39,946 nt of DNA from Pseudomonas sp. MYb185 (GCF_002979975.1 NZ_PCQD01000020.1:1-39946), one strand, 5' to 3'; positions 26,692-35,507 are shown, counted from the stretch's first letter. Notes: a model not told the origin generated them from the sequence alone. Numbers and translations are program-made.

Positions 26692-28404
26692 ATGATGATG
26701 ATCAGCTACAAGCAACCGCTGCAGTACGCCGACTTCCAGGATCTGGCCGATCAAATCCGCTTTCACGGCGCCGATGGCAAGATCTGGTTCGGCGAGCAGC
26801 GCATGCTGCTGATGCAGGTATCGGCCATGGCCAACTTTCGCCGCGAACTGGTCAACAGCCTGGGTATCGAGCGGGCCAAGGGCTTCTTCATGCGCATGGG
26901 CTACCAATCCGGCATCAAGGATGCCGAGCTGGCACGCCGGCTGCGGCCACAGTGCAGTGAACTCGATATATTCCTCGCCGGGCCGCAGTTGCACTCACTC
27001 AAGGGGATGGTCAAGGTACAGCCGATCCGCATCGACCTGGACCAGGAGTCCGGGCATTTCCATGGCGAGCTGGAGTGGATCGATTCGTTCGAGGTGGAGA
27101 TCTGTCAGACCGAGCTGGGCATGATGGACGAGCCGGTCTGCTGGGTGCTGATTGGCTATGCCTGCGCCTATACCTCGGCGTTCATGGGCCGTGAGATCAT
27201 CTTCCGCGAGGTCAGCTGCAGGGGTTGCGGCGATGACAAGTGCCTGATCCTGGGCAAGCCGGCCGAAGAGTGGGAAGACGCCGAGACCTTCAAGCAGTAT
27301 TTTCGCAGCGACCCGATCATCGAGGAGCTGTATGACCTGCAGTCGCAGTTGAACTCGCTGCGTACCAGCCTGGAGAAGCAGCAGGGCCAGTATTACGGAA
27401 TTGGCCAGTCGGCCGCCTACAAGAACACCTGCAAGATGATCGACAAGGCGGCCAAGGGCAAGGTCTCGGTGCTGCTGCTGGGCGAGACCGGCGTCGGCAA
27501 GGAAGTCATTGCCCGCAGCGTGCACCTGCGCAGCGAGCGCGCGAACAAGCCGTTTGTCGCGATCAACTGCGCGGCCATCCCGCCGGACCTGATCGAGGCC
27601 GAACTGTTCGGTGTCGAAAAGGGAGCCTATACGGGCGCCAACCAGACCCGCACCGGGCGCTTCGAACGTGCCAATGGCGGCACCATTTTCCTGGATGAGG
27701 TCATCGAGCTGACTCCACGGGCCCAGGCTACCCTGCTGCGGGTACTCCAGGAGGGGGAGCTGGAGCGGGTCGGTGACAGCCATACCCGCAAGGTCGATGT
27801 GCGGGTGATTGCCGCCACCAATGAAAGCCTGGCGTATGCCGTGATGACAGGCAGGTTCCGGGCCGACCTGTATTACCGGCTGAATGTATTTCCGGTGAGC
27901 ATTCCCCCGTTGCGCGAACGCATCGAGGACCTGCCGCTGCTGGTCGAACATTTTCTGCAGAAATTCCATGGCGAGTACAGCAAACGCACCCTGGGCCTGT
28001 CCGACAAGGCGCTGGAGATGTGCATGCACTACGTCTGGCCCGGCAATATTCGCGAACTCGAGAATGTCATTGAACGCGGCGTGATCCTTACCGACAGTAA
28101 TGAATCGATCAGCCAGGAATCGCTGTTCACCATGTTCTCCTGCGCCGAGAATACCCAGGTCGGAGAGCGCCTCGACCGTGACGGTCTGCTGGTGCAGAAC
28201 CAGCCCGCCCAGGTGGCGGGAGATGACTGGGTCTCCCACATTCTCGATCAGGCCATCAGCCTCGATCATGTGGAGGAACAGCTGATGCGCCGTGCCATGG
28301 AAATGGCCGGGCAGAATGTTTCCCAGGCCGCCCGCCTGCTCGGCCTGACCCGCCCGGCGCTGGCCTACCGGCTGAAGAAAAGCGGCATCGCCGCAGACGA
28401 GTGA
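26692..28404 (+). CDS. dmpR: Phenol-responsive sigma-54 activator DmpR
   Basis: This bacterial enhancer-binding protein of about 570 residues binds phenols directly and drives sigma-54 transcription. An N-terminal sensory domain of about 210 residues ends with the V4R cysteines CRGCGDDKC. A linker follows (about 215-240, LYDLQSQLNSLRTSLEKQ), then a AAA+ domain with Walker A GETGVGKE, the sigma-54 contact loop GAYTGA and Walker B GGTIFLDE. A Fis-type helix-turn-helix ends the protein (NVSQAARLLGLTRPALAYR). Loop L1 reads GAYTGA instead of the usual GAFTGA. Three ATG codons in a row (26692, 26695, 26698) follow a GGGGCG site. The first was taken, but the exact start is uncertain by up to three residues. 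It is transcribed divergently from dmpK. Confidence 0.96.
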   Translation: MMMISYKQPLQYADFQDLADQIRFHGADGKIWFGEQRMLLMQVSAMANFRRELVNSLGIERAKGFFMRMGYQSGIKDAELARRLRPQCSELDIFLAGPQLHSLKGMVKVQPIRIDLDQESGHFHGELEWIDSFEVEICQTELGMMDEPVCWVLIGYACAYTSAFMGREIIFREVSCRGCGDDKCLILGKPAEEWEDAETFKQYFRSDPIIEELYDLQSQLNSLRTSLEKQQGQYYGIGQSAAYKNTCKMIDKAAKGKVSVLLLGETGVGKEVIARSVHLRSERANKPFVAINCAAIPPDLIEAELFGVEKGAYTGANQTRTGRFERANGGTIFLDEVIELTPRAQATLLRVLQEGELERVGDSHTRKVDVRVIAATNESLAYAVMTGRFRADLYYRLNVFPVSIPPLRERIEDLPLLVEHFLQKFHGEYSKRTLGLSDKALEMCMHYVWPGNIRELENVIERGVILTDSNESISQESLFTMFSCAENTQVGERLDRDGLLVQNQPAQVAGDDWVSHILDQAISLDHVEEQLMRRAMEMAGQNVSQAARLLGLTRPALAYRLKKSGIAADE

Positions 28405-28424
28405 CTATCACCAGAGCGCACGCC

Positions 28425-28457
28425 ATGGCGGGGAGCATCACTCCCTTCCTCCGCCAT
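28425..28457 (+). terminator. Possible hairpin after dmpR
   Basis: ATGGCGG (28425-28431) pairs with CCGCCAT (28451-28457), with an inner GGAG/CTCC pair. It starts 20 bp after the dmpR stop codon. There is no T-tract, so a terminator function is uncertain. Confidence 0.35.
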
Positions 28458-28492
28458 CGCCACCACCCCGCAGCGCTCTCCCCCGCCGCCGA

Positions 28493-28508
28493 TTGATGAA
28501 AAGAGCAA
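28493..28508. promoter_or_regulatory. DmpR-type activating site, distal, cassette side
   Basis: TTGATGAAAAGAGCAA matches the 16-bp DmpR palindrome at 12 positions. Its centre is exactly 30 bp from the perfect site at 28523-28538, the same spacing as at the dmp operon promoter. Confidence 0.7.
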
Positions 28509-28522
28509 CCCAGCTTCAGGGG

Positions 28523-28538
28523 TTGATCAATTGATCAA
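28523..28538. promoter_or_regulatory. Perfect DmpR-type activating site, proximal, cassette side
   Basis: TTGATCAATTGATCAA is a perfect 16-bp inverted repeat and equals the DmpR consensus. It lies 108 bp upstream of the -24 element of a sigma-54 promoter facing the YCF48-RND-DUF1302-DUF1329 genes. A partly overlapping TTGATCAATATCAA follows. Confidence 0.88.
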
Positions 28539-28542
28539 TATC

Positions 28543-28556
28543 AATTGCGCGCAATT
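28543..28556. promoter_or_regulatory. 14-bp perfect palindrome AATTGCGCGCAATT, factor unknown
   Basis: This perfect inverted repeat lies 4 bp after the perfect DmpR site, on the promoter side. It does not match the DmpR or IHF consensus and is not present at the dmpK promoter. It could be an operator for a second regulator. Confidence 0.45.
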
Positions 28557-28605
28557 CACTGCCGACCCGCTCCCCCCGCCTTACCCTCGATAAAAACCGC
28601 TTTCC

Positions 28606-28618
28606 AATCAAATGCATA
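28606..28618 (+). promoter_or_regulatory. IHF-binding site of the envelope-cassette promoter
   Basis: AATCAAATGCATA matches the IHF consensus WATCAANNNNTTR with one mismatch. Its centre is about 35 bp upstream of the -24 element, close to the 38 bp seen for the dmp operon promoter. Confidence 0.6.
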
Positions 28619-28646
28619 TGGGAATTTGCCAGCATTCGGCGGGCTC

Positions 28647-28662
28647 TGGCACGCCCCTTGCT
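28647..28662 (+). promoter_or_regulatory. Sigma-54 promoter of the envelope cassette
   Basis: TGGCAC (28647-28652), 5 bp, then TTGCT (28658-28662) is an exact -24/-12 promoter, with GG and GC 10 bp apart. Transcription should start near 28673, about 40 nt before the ATG of the first cassette gene. Together with the upstream DmpR and IHF sites it predicts phenol-inducible expression. Confidence 0.9.
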
Positions 28663-28713
28663 CCAGGCATGTCAGCCGCAATACACACAAAAACAAGACA
28701 GTGGTGACGTAAC

Positions 28714-29718
28714 ATGCTCGATGCTTCCCTGCGCTCCTCGCGCTCTGTATTTCCGCTGCGTGCCGGCATGCCGCTGCTCGCACTGCTCTCCCTGCCCTGG
28801 TTGTCCGGTTGCGAAGCGCCGCTGGACCTGCGCGCCGTCGAGCTGCAGTCCGGCCAGACCACCCAGCGCACCGACTTCTACCAGGCCATGGCCAGCAACA
28901 GCCAGTTGACCCTGCTGGTGGGCAACCATGGTCTGGTGCTGCACAGCACCGACAATGGCGACAGCTGGCGGCGCCAGCAACTACCCACCGACATGGGTCT
29001 GATCGATGTGGATGTCTGCCCAGATGGCAGTTTCATTGCCCTGGGCTTCGACAACCGCCTGTGGCATGCCGATGCCAGCGCCCAGGACTGGCAAGCGCAC
29101 CCCCTGCCCAGCAGCGAACAGATGATGACCGCCGCCTGTGCGCCAGATGGCAGCTGGTGGGCCGCCGGTAGCTTCAGCACCCTGCAGCACAGTGCGGACC
29201 AGGGCCAGAGCTGGAATGAAACCAGCCTGGATGAAGATGCCTTTCTCACCACCCTGCAGTTCATCGACCCGCATCAGGCGGTGGTCGCCGGTGAATACGG
29301 CCTGGTATTCACCAGCCAGGATGGCGGACAGAGCTGGGACGCTGCCGGCGCCCTGCCGGATGAGTTCTATCCACACGCCAGTCATTTCACCTCCCTGCAG
29401 CAGGGCTGGGTCGGTGGCCTGAACGGGTTCATCTGGCATACCCGCGATGGCGGCGACAGCTGGCAGCGCCAGCCGACCGGCACCGAGGCGCCGATCTTCG
29501 GCTTCATCAGCGGTCCGCACGGCCTTTATGCAGTCGGCGAGAACACCACGGTGCTGCACCTCGATGGCCAGCGCTGGCAACCGCTGCCGACACCCGAGCA
29601 GCCACTGTACCTGCGCGCCGGGCGCCTGCTGCCGGACCACCACCTGCTGGTCGCCGGCGGTCGCGGCACGCTGCTCAATCTCGAACTCCCAAAGGCCCTG
29701 GCGGCCAGTATTGACTGA
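28714..29718 (+). CDS. YCF48/BNR-type beta-propeller lipoprotein
   Basis: This 334-residue protein has a lipoprotein signal peptide: a hydrophobic stretch at about 18-30 and lipobox LSGC with the lipidated Cys33. The rest is made of beta-propeller blades with four Asp-box motifs: STDNGDSW (78-85), SADQGQSW (160-167), SQDGGQSW (201-208) and TRDGGDSW (243-250). This is as in YCF48-like photosystem-assembly and BNR/sialidase-repeat proteins, though no sialidase catalytic residues were recognised. It is the first gene of the four-gene cassette, and the transporter gene starts 10 bp after it. Being anchored in an envelope membrane, it may act as scaffold or adaptor for the transporter; this is inference from context. 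Confidence 0.83.
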   Translation: MLDASLRSSRSVFPLRAGMPLLALLSLPWLSGCEAPLDLRAVELQSGQTTQRTDFYQAMASNSQLTLLVGNHGLVLHSTDNGDSWRRQQLPTDMGLIDVDVCPDGSFIALGFDNRLWHADASAQDWQAHPLPSSEQMMTAACAPDGSWWAAGSFSTLQHSADQGQSWNETSLDEDAFLTTLQFIDPHQAVVAGEYGLVFTSQDGGQSWDAAGALPDEFYPHASHFTSLQQGWVGGLNGFIWHTRDGGDSWQRQPTGTEAPIFGFISGPHGLYAVGENTTVLHLDGQRWQPLPTPEQPLYLRAGRLLPDHHLLVAGGRGTLLNLELPKALAASID

Positions 29719-29728
29719 GGTGCCTGAC

Positions 29729-32173
29729 ATGTCCGGTTCACAGCGTTTCACCCATGCCATGCAGCAGCTCGAAGCCTGGTTGTTCGCCAACCCGCGCAAG
29801 GTACTGGTCGCCATCCTCCTGCTGACCCTGATGTTCGCCCTGCGGATTCCAGCGCTCAAGGTGTATACCGACTTCGCCAACCTGCTGCCGCAGAAGCATC
29901 CCTATATCGAGCTGCACAACAGCATCAAGGACAGTTTCGGCGGCGCCAACGTACTGGTGGTCGGTATCGCCTTCGAGGATGGGGATATCTTCAGCAACGC
30001 CAACCTGGCAACCATTGATCGGGTCACCCAGGCGGTCGACAGTCTGCCGGGAGTCAACCACAACCTGGTCTCCAGCGTGACCCACCGCAACTCGCGCAAG
30101 ATCTGGCTGACCGAGGTCGGCAGCATCAACTCGGTGCCCTACTTCGAGGCCCAGGACACGCCCTACAGCGATGAGCAGCTGCAGGCCATGCGCGCCGACG
30201 TGGCGGCCAACCCGCGCATCTACGGCCCGCTGGTGTCCTCCGACTTCAAGATGGCGCTGGTCAAGGCGCAGCTGATCGAAGGCCAGCTCGATTACGAGGC
30301 CACCTTCGCCCAGCTGCAGGCCCTGCGCGAGGCCGAGACACGCGCAGGCGTGACCCTGTACGCCACCGGTCAGCCGGTGCTGGTGGGCTGGGCCTATACC
30401 TATATGGACCAGATCCTGCAGATCTTCATCTTCACCGTGCTGATCATGGTGGCGCTGCTGGTGTTCAACTTCCGCCGTGCCTATGGCGTGCTGATCCCCA
30501 TGGGTGGGGTGCTGATCTCGACCATCTGGGGGCTGGGTATCATCAGCCTGCTGGGCTTCAACCTGGACCCGCTGGGGCTGGTCATTCCCTTTCTGATCGC
30601 GGCCCGCGCCATGAGCCATGGCGTGCAGCTGGTCGAGCGCTACTACGCTGAAGTGCACGAGTTCGAGAACAGCGCCGATGCCGCCCGGGCGACCTTCCGC
30701 AGCCTGTTCCGCCCCGGCTCGCTGGGCGTGCTGACCGACGCCGTGGCGCTGTCGCTGATCGCGGTCGGCTCGATCGCGCTGAATACCAAACTGGGCATCT
30801 ACGCTTCGCTGTGGGCCTCGACGGTGATTCTCACCGTGCTGATCGGCGTACCCCTGCTGCTGTCGATCCTGCCCGCGCCACGCAAGACCCAGGCCCGCCA
30901 GACCCTGCTGCGCCGGGTCTCGGTAGGCTGCGCCATGGCCATCAGCCGCCCCGGCATGGCCTGGGCATCGCTGGGCATCGCCCTGCTGCTGGTGGTAACC
31001 GGGTTGTTCGCTGCCAGCAAGGTGCGCATCGGCGATTCCGAGCCCGGCTCGCCGATTCTCTACCCGCACCATGACTACAACGTCTCGTCCAAGGAAGTGA
31101 ATGACCGCTTCCCCGGTTCCGAAGAGCTGTACATCGTCGCAGAACATGCGGACAAGGGCGGGCTGAAGCAGCCAGAAGTCCTGCGCGCGCTGCAGGACCT
31201 GCAGGCGCATATGCTCGGCGACCCGGCCGTGGGCGGCAGCAAGGGTCTGCCGGACCTGATCAAGCAGGTCAACCGGCTGATGCACAATGACGACCCGCGC
31301 TGGTTCCAGATTCCCCATGACGCCGATTACGTAGGCGGGCTGATGTTCACCTACATGGCCTCCAGCCCGATTCCCGGCGCGCTCAACGAGTTCAACGATA
31401 CCGACGACCGTATCGCCAACCTGGTGTTCTACTACAAGGATCGCCAGGGCGAGACCATCCGCCGCGCCATCCACCTGGCCGAGCAGTGGATTGCCGCCAA
31501 CGACGGGCGGGTCGAGGGGCTGACCATCCGCCTGGCCGGCGGCACCCTGGGCGTTGCCGCAGCGATGAACGAGTCGGCCTTCGAGACCAACCTGATAGTA
31601 CTGCCGCTGGTGTTCCTGCTGATCTTCGCCTTCGTCATGCTGTTCTACACCTCGCTGCATGCGGGGCTGCTGATGATGATGGTCATGCTGTTCGCCACCG
31701 TCCTCACCTATGCCTACATGGGGCTGGCCGGCCTCAATATCGATATCAATACGGTGCCGGTGATCGCCGTGGGCATCGGTATCGGCATCGACTACTCGAT
31801 CTACATGATGGCCAGGATACGGGAGGAGATGGCCAAGTGTGCGGACCTGGTGGAGGCGGTGCGCCGGGCCATTACCACCACCGGCATGGCCATCAGTTTC
31901 ACCGCATTGACCCTGATGGCCGGGGTCATCATGTGGGTGATTCTCTCCGACCTGCGCTTCCAGTCCGATGCCGCGCTGCTGCTGTGCGTGATGATCGTGA
32001 TCAATGCCGTTGCCGCCATGCTGCTGGTGCCGTCCTGGGTACTGGTGGCGCGCCCGCGCTTCATTACCGCGGCCGGCACCACATCGAAGGTCACCATGCC
32101 TGCCGGCCACGCTGCTGATTCTTCGCTCCGGATACCCGATCAGGGCGCCGGAGTGATCACTGGTACGCCCTAG
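29729..32173 (+). CDS. RND-superfamily (MMPL-type) inner-membrane transporter
   Basis: This protein of 814 residues has two homologous halves. TM1 is at about 24-40, followed by a periplasmic loop to about 225 and a transmembrane bundle at about 226-385. A second single helix lies at about 410-430, then a second loop to about 615 and a second bundle at about 621-795. The second bundle contains GIGIGIDYSIYMMARIREE with Asp688, the type of acidic residue used for proton coupling in RND pumps. The matching part of the first half reads AARAMSHGVQ without an acid. The length is short for HAE1 drug pumps and fits the MMPL/HAE3-like group, which moves lipids or hydrophobic molecules. The ATG overlaps the region of the previous stop, with GAGG 9 nt upstream. 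No membrane-fusion protein or TolC is adjacent. Confidence 0.9.
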   Translation: MSGSQRFTHAMQQLEAWLFANPRKVLVAILLLTLMFALRIPALKVYTDFANLLPQKHPYIELHNSIKDSFGGANVLVVGIAFEDGDIFSNANLATIDRVTQAVDSLPGVNHNLVSSVTHRNSRKIWLTEVGSINSVPYFEAQDTPYSDEQLQAMRADVAANPRIYGPLVSSDFKMALVKAQLIEGQLDYEATFAQLQALREAETRAGVTLYATGQPVLVGWAYTYMDQILQIFIFTVLIMVALLVFNFRRAYGVLIPMGGVLISTIWGLGIISLLGFNLDPLGLVIPFLIAARAMSHGVQLVERYYAEVHEFENSADAARATFRSLFRPGSLGVLTDAVALSLIAVGSIALNTKLGIYASLWASTVILTVLIGVPLLLSILPAPRKTQARQTLLRRVSVGCAMAISRPGMAWASLGIALLLVVTGLFAASKVRIGDSEPGSPILYPHHDYNVSSKEVNDRFPGSEELYIVAEHADKGGLKQPEVLRALQDLQAHMLGDPAVGGSKGLPDLIKQVNRLMHNDDPRWFQIPHDADYVGGLMFTYMASSPIPGALNEFNDTDDRIANLVFYYKDRQGETIRRAIHLAEQWIAANDGRVEGLTIRLAGGTLGVAAAMNESAFETNLIVLPLVFLLIFAFVMLFYTSLHAGLLMMMVMLFATVLTYAYMGLAGLNIDINTVPVIAVGIGIGIDYSIYMMARIREEMAKCADLVEAVRRAITTTGMAISFTALTLMAGVIMWVILSDLRFQSDAALLLCVMIVINAVAAMLLVPSWVLVARPRFITAAGTTSKVTMPAGHAADSSLRIPDQGAGVITGTP

Positions 32174-32221
32174 CGCCACGACGCTGCGCGTACCTTCCCT
32201 ACCGTGCAAGAGGATCTGCCA

Positions 32222-34102
32222 ATGCAAAAAACAACAATAAGAGGGCTGAGACACTGGGGGCTGGCCCTCGCCGGAGGTGCCAGTCTCGCGCTGGCACCGC
32301 TGGCCAGCAGTGTCGCTGACGAGGTCAAGCTGACCGGCTTCTATGAAAACGCCACCTATGTGCGCGACCACGTGGGACTGTCGAAATTCCGCAATACCCT
32401 GCAGTTGAATGCCGAACGCCAGTTCGGCGAAGTCGGGGCCTTTCGCAATGTCTCCTGGAAGGGCGTGCTGCGGGGCAGTTATGACGGGGTCTATGACCTG
32501 AACAGCAGTGAATTCGGCCGCCGTGCCGGCGGCTCCATCAATCTGGAAAACATCGCTGGTGGAAACAGCGTACCCCACGGCGGCGGGCTGCAGTTGCCCT
32601 ATACCTTCGACCCCGCCAACCATCCGAACCGCGGCATGGTGGTGCTCGGCGAGCATCTGCATGCCACCTCCGGCGGCGTGGCCTTCGGTGTGCCGGTGCG
32701 CCCCTGCGACAAGGATGGCCGGGGCTGTATCAACGGTTATATGGACAAGGACAGCAACGACCTGCGCTTTTCCGAGTTCAATGATCGCCTGGACTTCATC
32801 CGCGAGCTCTACGTCGACTTCGACTATGGCCTGGACAACGGCCATATCCTCAGCACCCGCCTGGGCAAGCAGCAGGTGATCTGGGGGCGTACCGACCTGT
32901 TCCGGGTGCTGGATGTGATCAACCCGGTGGATTTCTCGCGCAACAATATCTATGACGAGCTGGAAGACATCCGCATCCCCATGTGGATTCTGAAAACCGA
33001 CTACCGCATGGGCGCGGGGAATGTCTTCGATGACCTGAACCTGTCCTTCGTCTGGAACTTCGACCGCTTCCGCCCGCACGATATCGGCCAGTGCGGCACG
33101 CCCAACGTCATGCTCGATGCCGGCTGCTTCTTCCGCGGCATGAACACCCTGTGGGAGCACGGCGGTACCGTCGCCAACTTCGCAGGCGGTGCCCTTGCCA
33201 CCGACTTCGGGCCGGGCCAGATCGGCATCCGCAAGGCGCACATGCCGGGCTGGAGCCTGTCCAATGGCCAGTTCGGTATCAAGCTGGAGGGGGTCTACGG
33301 CGATTTCGGCTTCTCGCTGAACGCCCTGACCTACCGTTCCCAGCTACCTTCGCTGCGCGGCGGGATCCCGGCGCAGAATGGCTTCACTGGTGAAACCGCC
33401 ATCTGGCCGAGCCTGATCGCCTTCGATATCCACTTCCCCCGGGTCAATCTGCTCGGCGGCTCGCTGGACTACTACTCGCAGGCCATCGACACGGTATTCC
33501 GCGTGGAAGTGGCGCATACCTCCGGTGAGGAGTTCGCCAACACCATGCAGAGCCGGCTGTATTCCGAGTCCGACGTGACCCGCTATGTGGTCGGGGCCGA
33601 CAAGAACATCTTCATCCCCTTCCTCAACAGTCGCCGTGCCTTCATGTTCTCCGGGCAGATCTTCGGCCAGCATATCCACGAGCATCAGACCGAGCGCCGG
33701 GCGCTGGGCACGGTCGGCATGCCCGACTGGAAAGCCAACTGGATCGGCACCCTGCTGGTCAAGGGCTGGTGGAGAAATGACCGTCTGAGCCCGCAGATCA
33801 TCACCGCCCACGACTTCCGCGCCCGGGCCACCGCCATCGCACCGAGCGTGGAATGGCTGGTCAGTGACAAGTTGCGCCTGATCGGCGGCGCCAACATCAA
33901 GGTCGGCACCGGCGCACGCAAGTTCGACGACTGCCGTACCTGCAACCCCTGGGACCCCTTCACCGCTGGCGATGCCGGCCATCCGGAAGGCTACAGCCTG
34001 GGCCTGACCGGCTATGAACCGCTGGGTCGCTTCCGCGCCGGCCCGATCGGCATGGCGCAGAAGGAAGACGAACTGCAACTGACCCTTCGCTACAGCTTCT
34101 GA
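32222..34102 (+). CDS. DUF1302 family outer-membrane protein
   Basis: This 626-residue protein has a signal peptide (about 1-32, cleavage near SSVA-DEV) and a long series of beta-strands ending in LQLTLRYSF, a typical outer-membrane barrel end with terminal Phe. Characteristic segments are STRLGKQQVIWGRTDLFRVL and NPVDFSRNNIYDELED. It contains several cysteines (for example CDKDGRGC and CRTC), which could form disulfides in extracellular loops. AGAGGA lies 7 nt upstream of the ATG. DUF1302 genes are usually paired with a DUF1329 gene, as here. A role in crossing the outer membrane is likely from its architecture, but the cargo is unknown. Confidence 0.88.
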   Translation: MQKTTIRGLRHWGLALAGGASLALAPLASSVADEVKLTGFYENATYVRDHVGLSKFRNTLQLNAERQFGEVGAFRNVSWKGVLRGSYDGVYDLNSSEFGRRAGGSINLENIAGGNSVPHGGGLQLPYTFDPANHPNRGMVVLGEHLHATSGGVAFGVPVRPCDKDGRGCINGYMDKDSNDLRFSEFNDRLDFIRELYVDFDYGLDNGHILSTRLGKQQVIWGRTDLFRVLDVINPVDFSRNNIYDELEDIRIPMWILKTDYRMGAGNVFDDLNLSFVWNFDRFRPHDIGQCGTPNVMLDAGCFFRGMNTLWEHGGTVANFAGGALATDFGPGQIGIRKAHMPGWSLSNGQFGIKLEGVYGDFGFSLNALTYRSQLPSLRGGIPAQNGFTGETAIWPSLIAFDIHFPRVNLLGGSLDYYSQAIDTVFRVEVAHTSGEEFANTMQSRLYSESDVTRYVVGADKNIFIPFLNSRRAFMFSGQIFGQHIHEHQTERRALGTVGMPDWKANWIGTLLVKGWWRNDRLSPQIITAHDFRARATAIAPSVEWLVSDKLRLIGGANIKVGTGARKFDDCRTCNPWDPFTAGDAGHPEGYSLGLTGYEPLGRFRAGPIGMAQKEDELQLTLRYSF

Positions 34103-34117
34103 TCACAAGGAAACGAC

Positions 34118-35443
34118 ATGAATAACAACAATCGCATGACCATCAGCCAACGGCTGACCCTGGGGCTGGCCTGCTCACTGCTGTCCGGCGCGGTGCTTGC
34201 CGACGAGGTGATCGACAACGCCTTCCATCCCTACCGCAACGATGTGCCCAGCCATGATGGACTGAGCGCCGGCATGACCATCAATCAAGGCAACGTGGCC
34301 CAGTTCAAGGACATCATCGACCCGTCCTTCTACAGCTTCATCGAGCAGGGCTGGGTCGAGCTGACAGTGGGCGAGACCACCTCCTTCGACCTGCACCCGA
34401 ACTACGTGGAAGCCACCCGCAACGGGCTGGGCAAGGTCGAGCTTGGCATCCGCCCCGGCTATATCGAGGGCTGGGAGGCCGGGCGCCCCTTCCCGGAAGA
34501 ACCCGACGCCAATGACCCACGTGCCGGTGAGAAGCTGGCCTGGAACTTCAAGTACGGTTACAACTGGGGCGATGGCGCGGCGATCCTGCCCTTCTACTGG
34601 AAGTACCGCAACATGGACTCGGGGCGTGTCGAACGGACACTCAAGTTCAACTTCCACTTCCTCAACTTCACCGGTCGGGTCAACCAGGAACCGAAACCGG
34701 CGATCACCCCGAACCCGTCCGAGTTGTTCCGCGGCACCTACGTACGGGCGATCGAGCCGCATGACGTGCGCAACACCCAACTGCTGATCCACCGCTCGAT
34801 GGACGATACCAAGCTCGACAACTCCTGGCTGTACCTCGGCTTCCAGCGCCGGGTGCGGCGCCTGGCCACCGGCCAGGTAACCGATGCCTTCCTCGGCTCG
34901 GACCTGATGATCGAGGACTTCGAGGGCTACAACGGCCGTATCTCCGACATGAACTGGAGCTACAAGGCCACCCGCTACATGCTGATGCCCTTCTACAACC
35001 ACAACGACCTGGTGCTGGACAGCGAGACCCACCAGGACAGCGATGGCTACCAGGTGGTGGCCTTCAGCGGCCAGGGCGGTTGCTTCCCGGACATCACCTG
35101 GCAATTGCGCAAGGTCTATGAAGTGGAAGCCGCCCCGGTGGAAGGCAGCCATCCGCTGTCCAAGCGGGTGCACTACATGGACGCGCAGACCTTCACCATT
35201 CCGCGCACGGTCGCCTATGACCGGCAGGGCAACATGTGGAAGACCTTCACCATCGGCCAGGCGCACCCCGACCACCACCTGCCCATGAACAAGGGCAGCG
35301 GCGTATCGATCGATGACAGCTTCAGCATGATCGACATCCAGGCCAAGCACTGCACCACCGGTCAGTTCAAGGGCCAGGTGGACCCCAGCCTGAGTACGCC
35401 GGAGATGTTCAGCGTGCAGCACATGCGCGCCACCGGCAACTGA
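34118..35443 (+). CDS. DUF1329 family periplasmic protein (LolA/LolB-like fold)
   Basis: This 441-residue protein has a signal peptide (about 1-28, ending VLA-DEV). It starts 15 bp after the DUF1302 stop codon. Family-typical phrases are [33 protein letters not shown] and PGNMWK-like [11 protein letters not shown]. The DUF1329 family is thought to share the LolA/LolB fold, a half-barrel that carries acyl chains across the periplasm. With the RND transporter in the inner membrane and DUF1302 in the outer membrane, it could be the periplasmic shuttle of a hydrophobic cargo; this is inference. It is the last gene before a strong terminator. Confidence 0.87.
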   Translation: MNNNNRMTISQRLTLGLACSLLSGAVLADEVIDNAFHPYRNDVPSHDGLSAGMTINQGNVAQFKDIIDPSFYSFIEQGWVELTVGETTSFDLHPNYVEATRNGLGKVELGIRPGYIEGWEAGRPFPEEPDANDPRAGEKLAWNFKYGYNWGDGAAILPFYWKYRNMDSGRVERTLKFNFHFLNFTGRVNQEPKPAITPNPSELFRGTYVRAIEPHDVRNTQLLIHRSMDDTKLDNSWLYLGFQRRVRRLATGQVTDAFLGSDLMIEDFEGYNGRISDMNWSYKATRYMLMPFYNHNDLVLDSETHQDSDGYQVVAFSGQGGCFPDITWQLRKVYEVEAAPVEGSHPLSKRVHYMDAQTFTIPRTVAYDRQGNMWKTFTIGQAHPDHHLPMNKGSGVSIDDSFSMIDIQAKHCTTGQFKGQVDPSLSTPEMFSVQHMRATGN

Positions 35444-35462
35444 ACCATTGTGCTGCTCTTGG

Positions 35463-35487
35463 GCCCGCGCATGCGGGCTCTTTTTTT
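35463..35487 (+). terminator. Intrinsic terminator of the envelope cassette
   Basis: GCCCGC (35463-35468), loop GCAT, GCGGGC (35473-35478), then TC and seven T residues. It lies 20 bp after the DUF1329 stop codon and 20 bp before the next ATG, so it closes the four-gene operon. Confidence 0.92.
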
Positions 35488-35507
35488 ACTGGCTCGAGGG
35501 ACCGACG

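Larger units (their letters stand above)
28405..28713. promoter_or_regulatory. Regulatory region between dmpR and the envelope cassette
   Basis: This 309-bp non-coding stretch holds a hairpin that may end dmpR, two DmpR-type sites, a 14-bp palindrome, an IHF match and a sigma-54 promoter, each listed separately. No small gene was found in it. The density of regulatory elements shows that the genes to the right are independently controlled and are not simple read-through of dmpR. Confidence 0.85.

Noticed and set aside
29738..33241. Very long open frame of 1167 codons on the minus strand
   Set aside because: It lies antisense to the RND transporter and DUF1302 genes, which have clear family motifs, ribosome binding sites and signal sequences. 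Long antisense frames are expected at this GC content, and the translation shows no family pattern.
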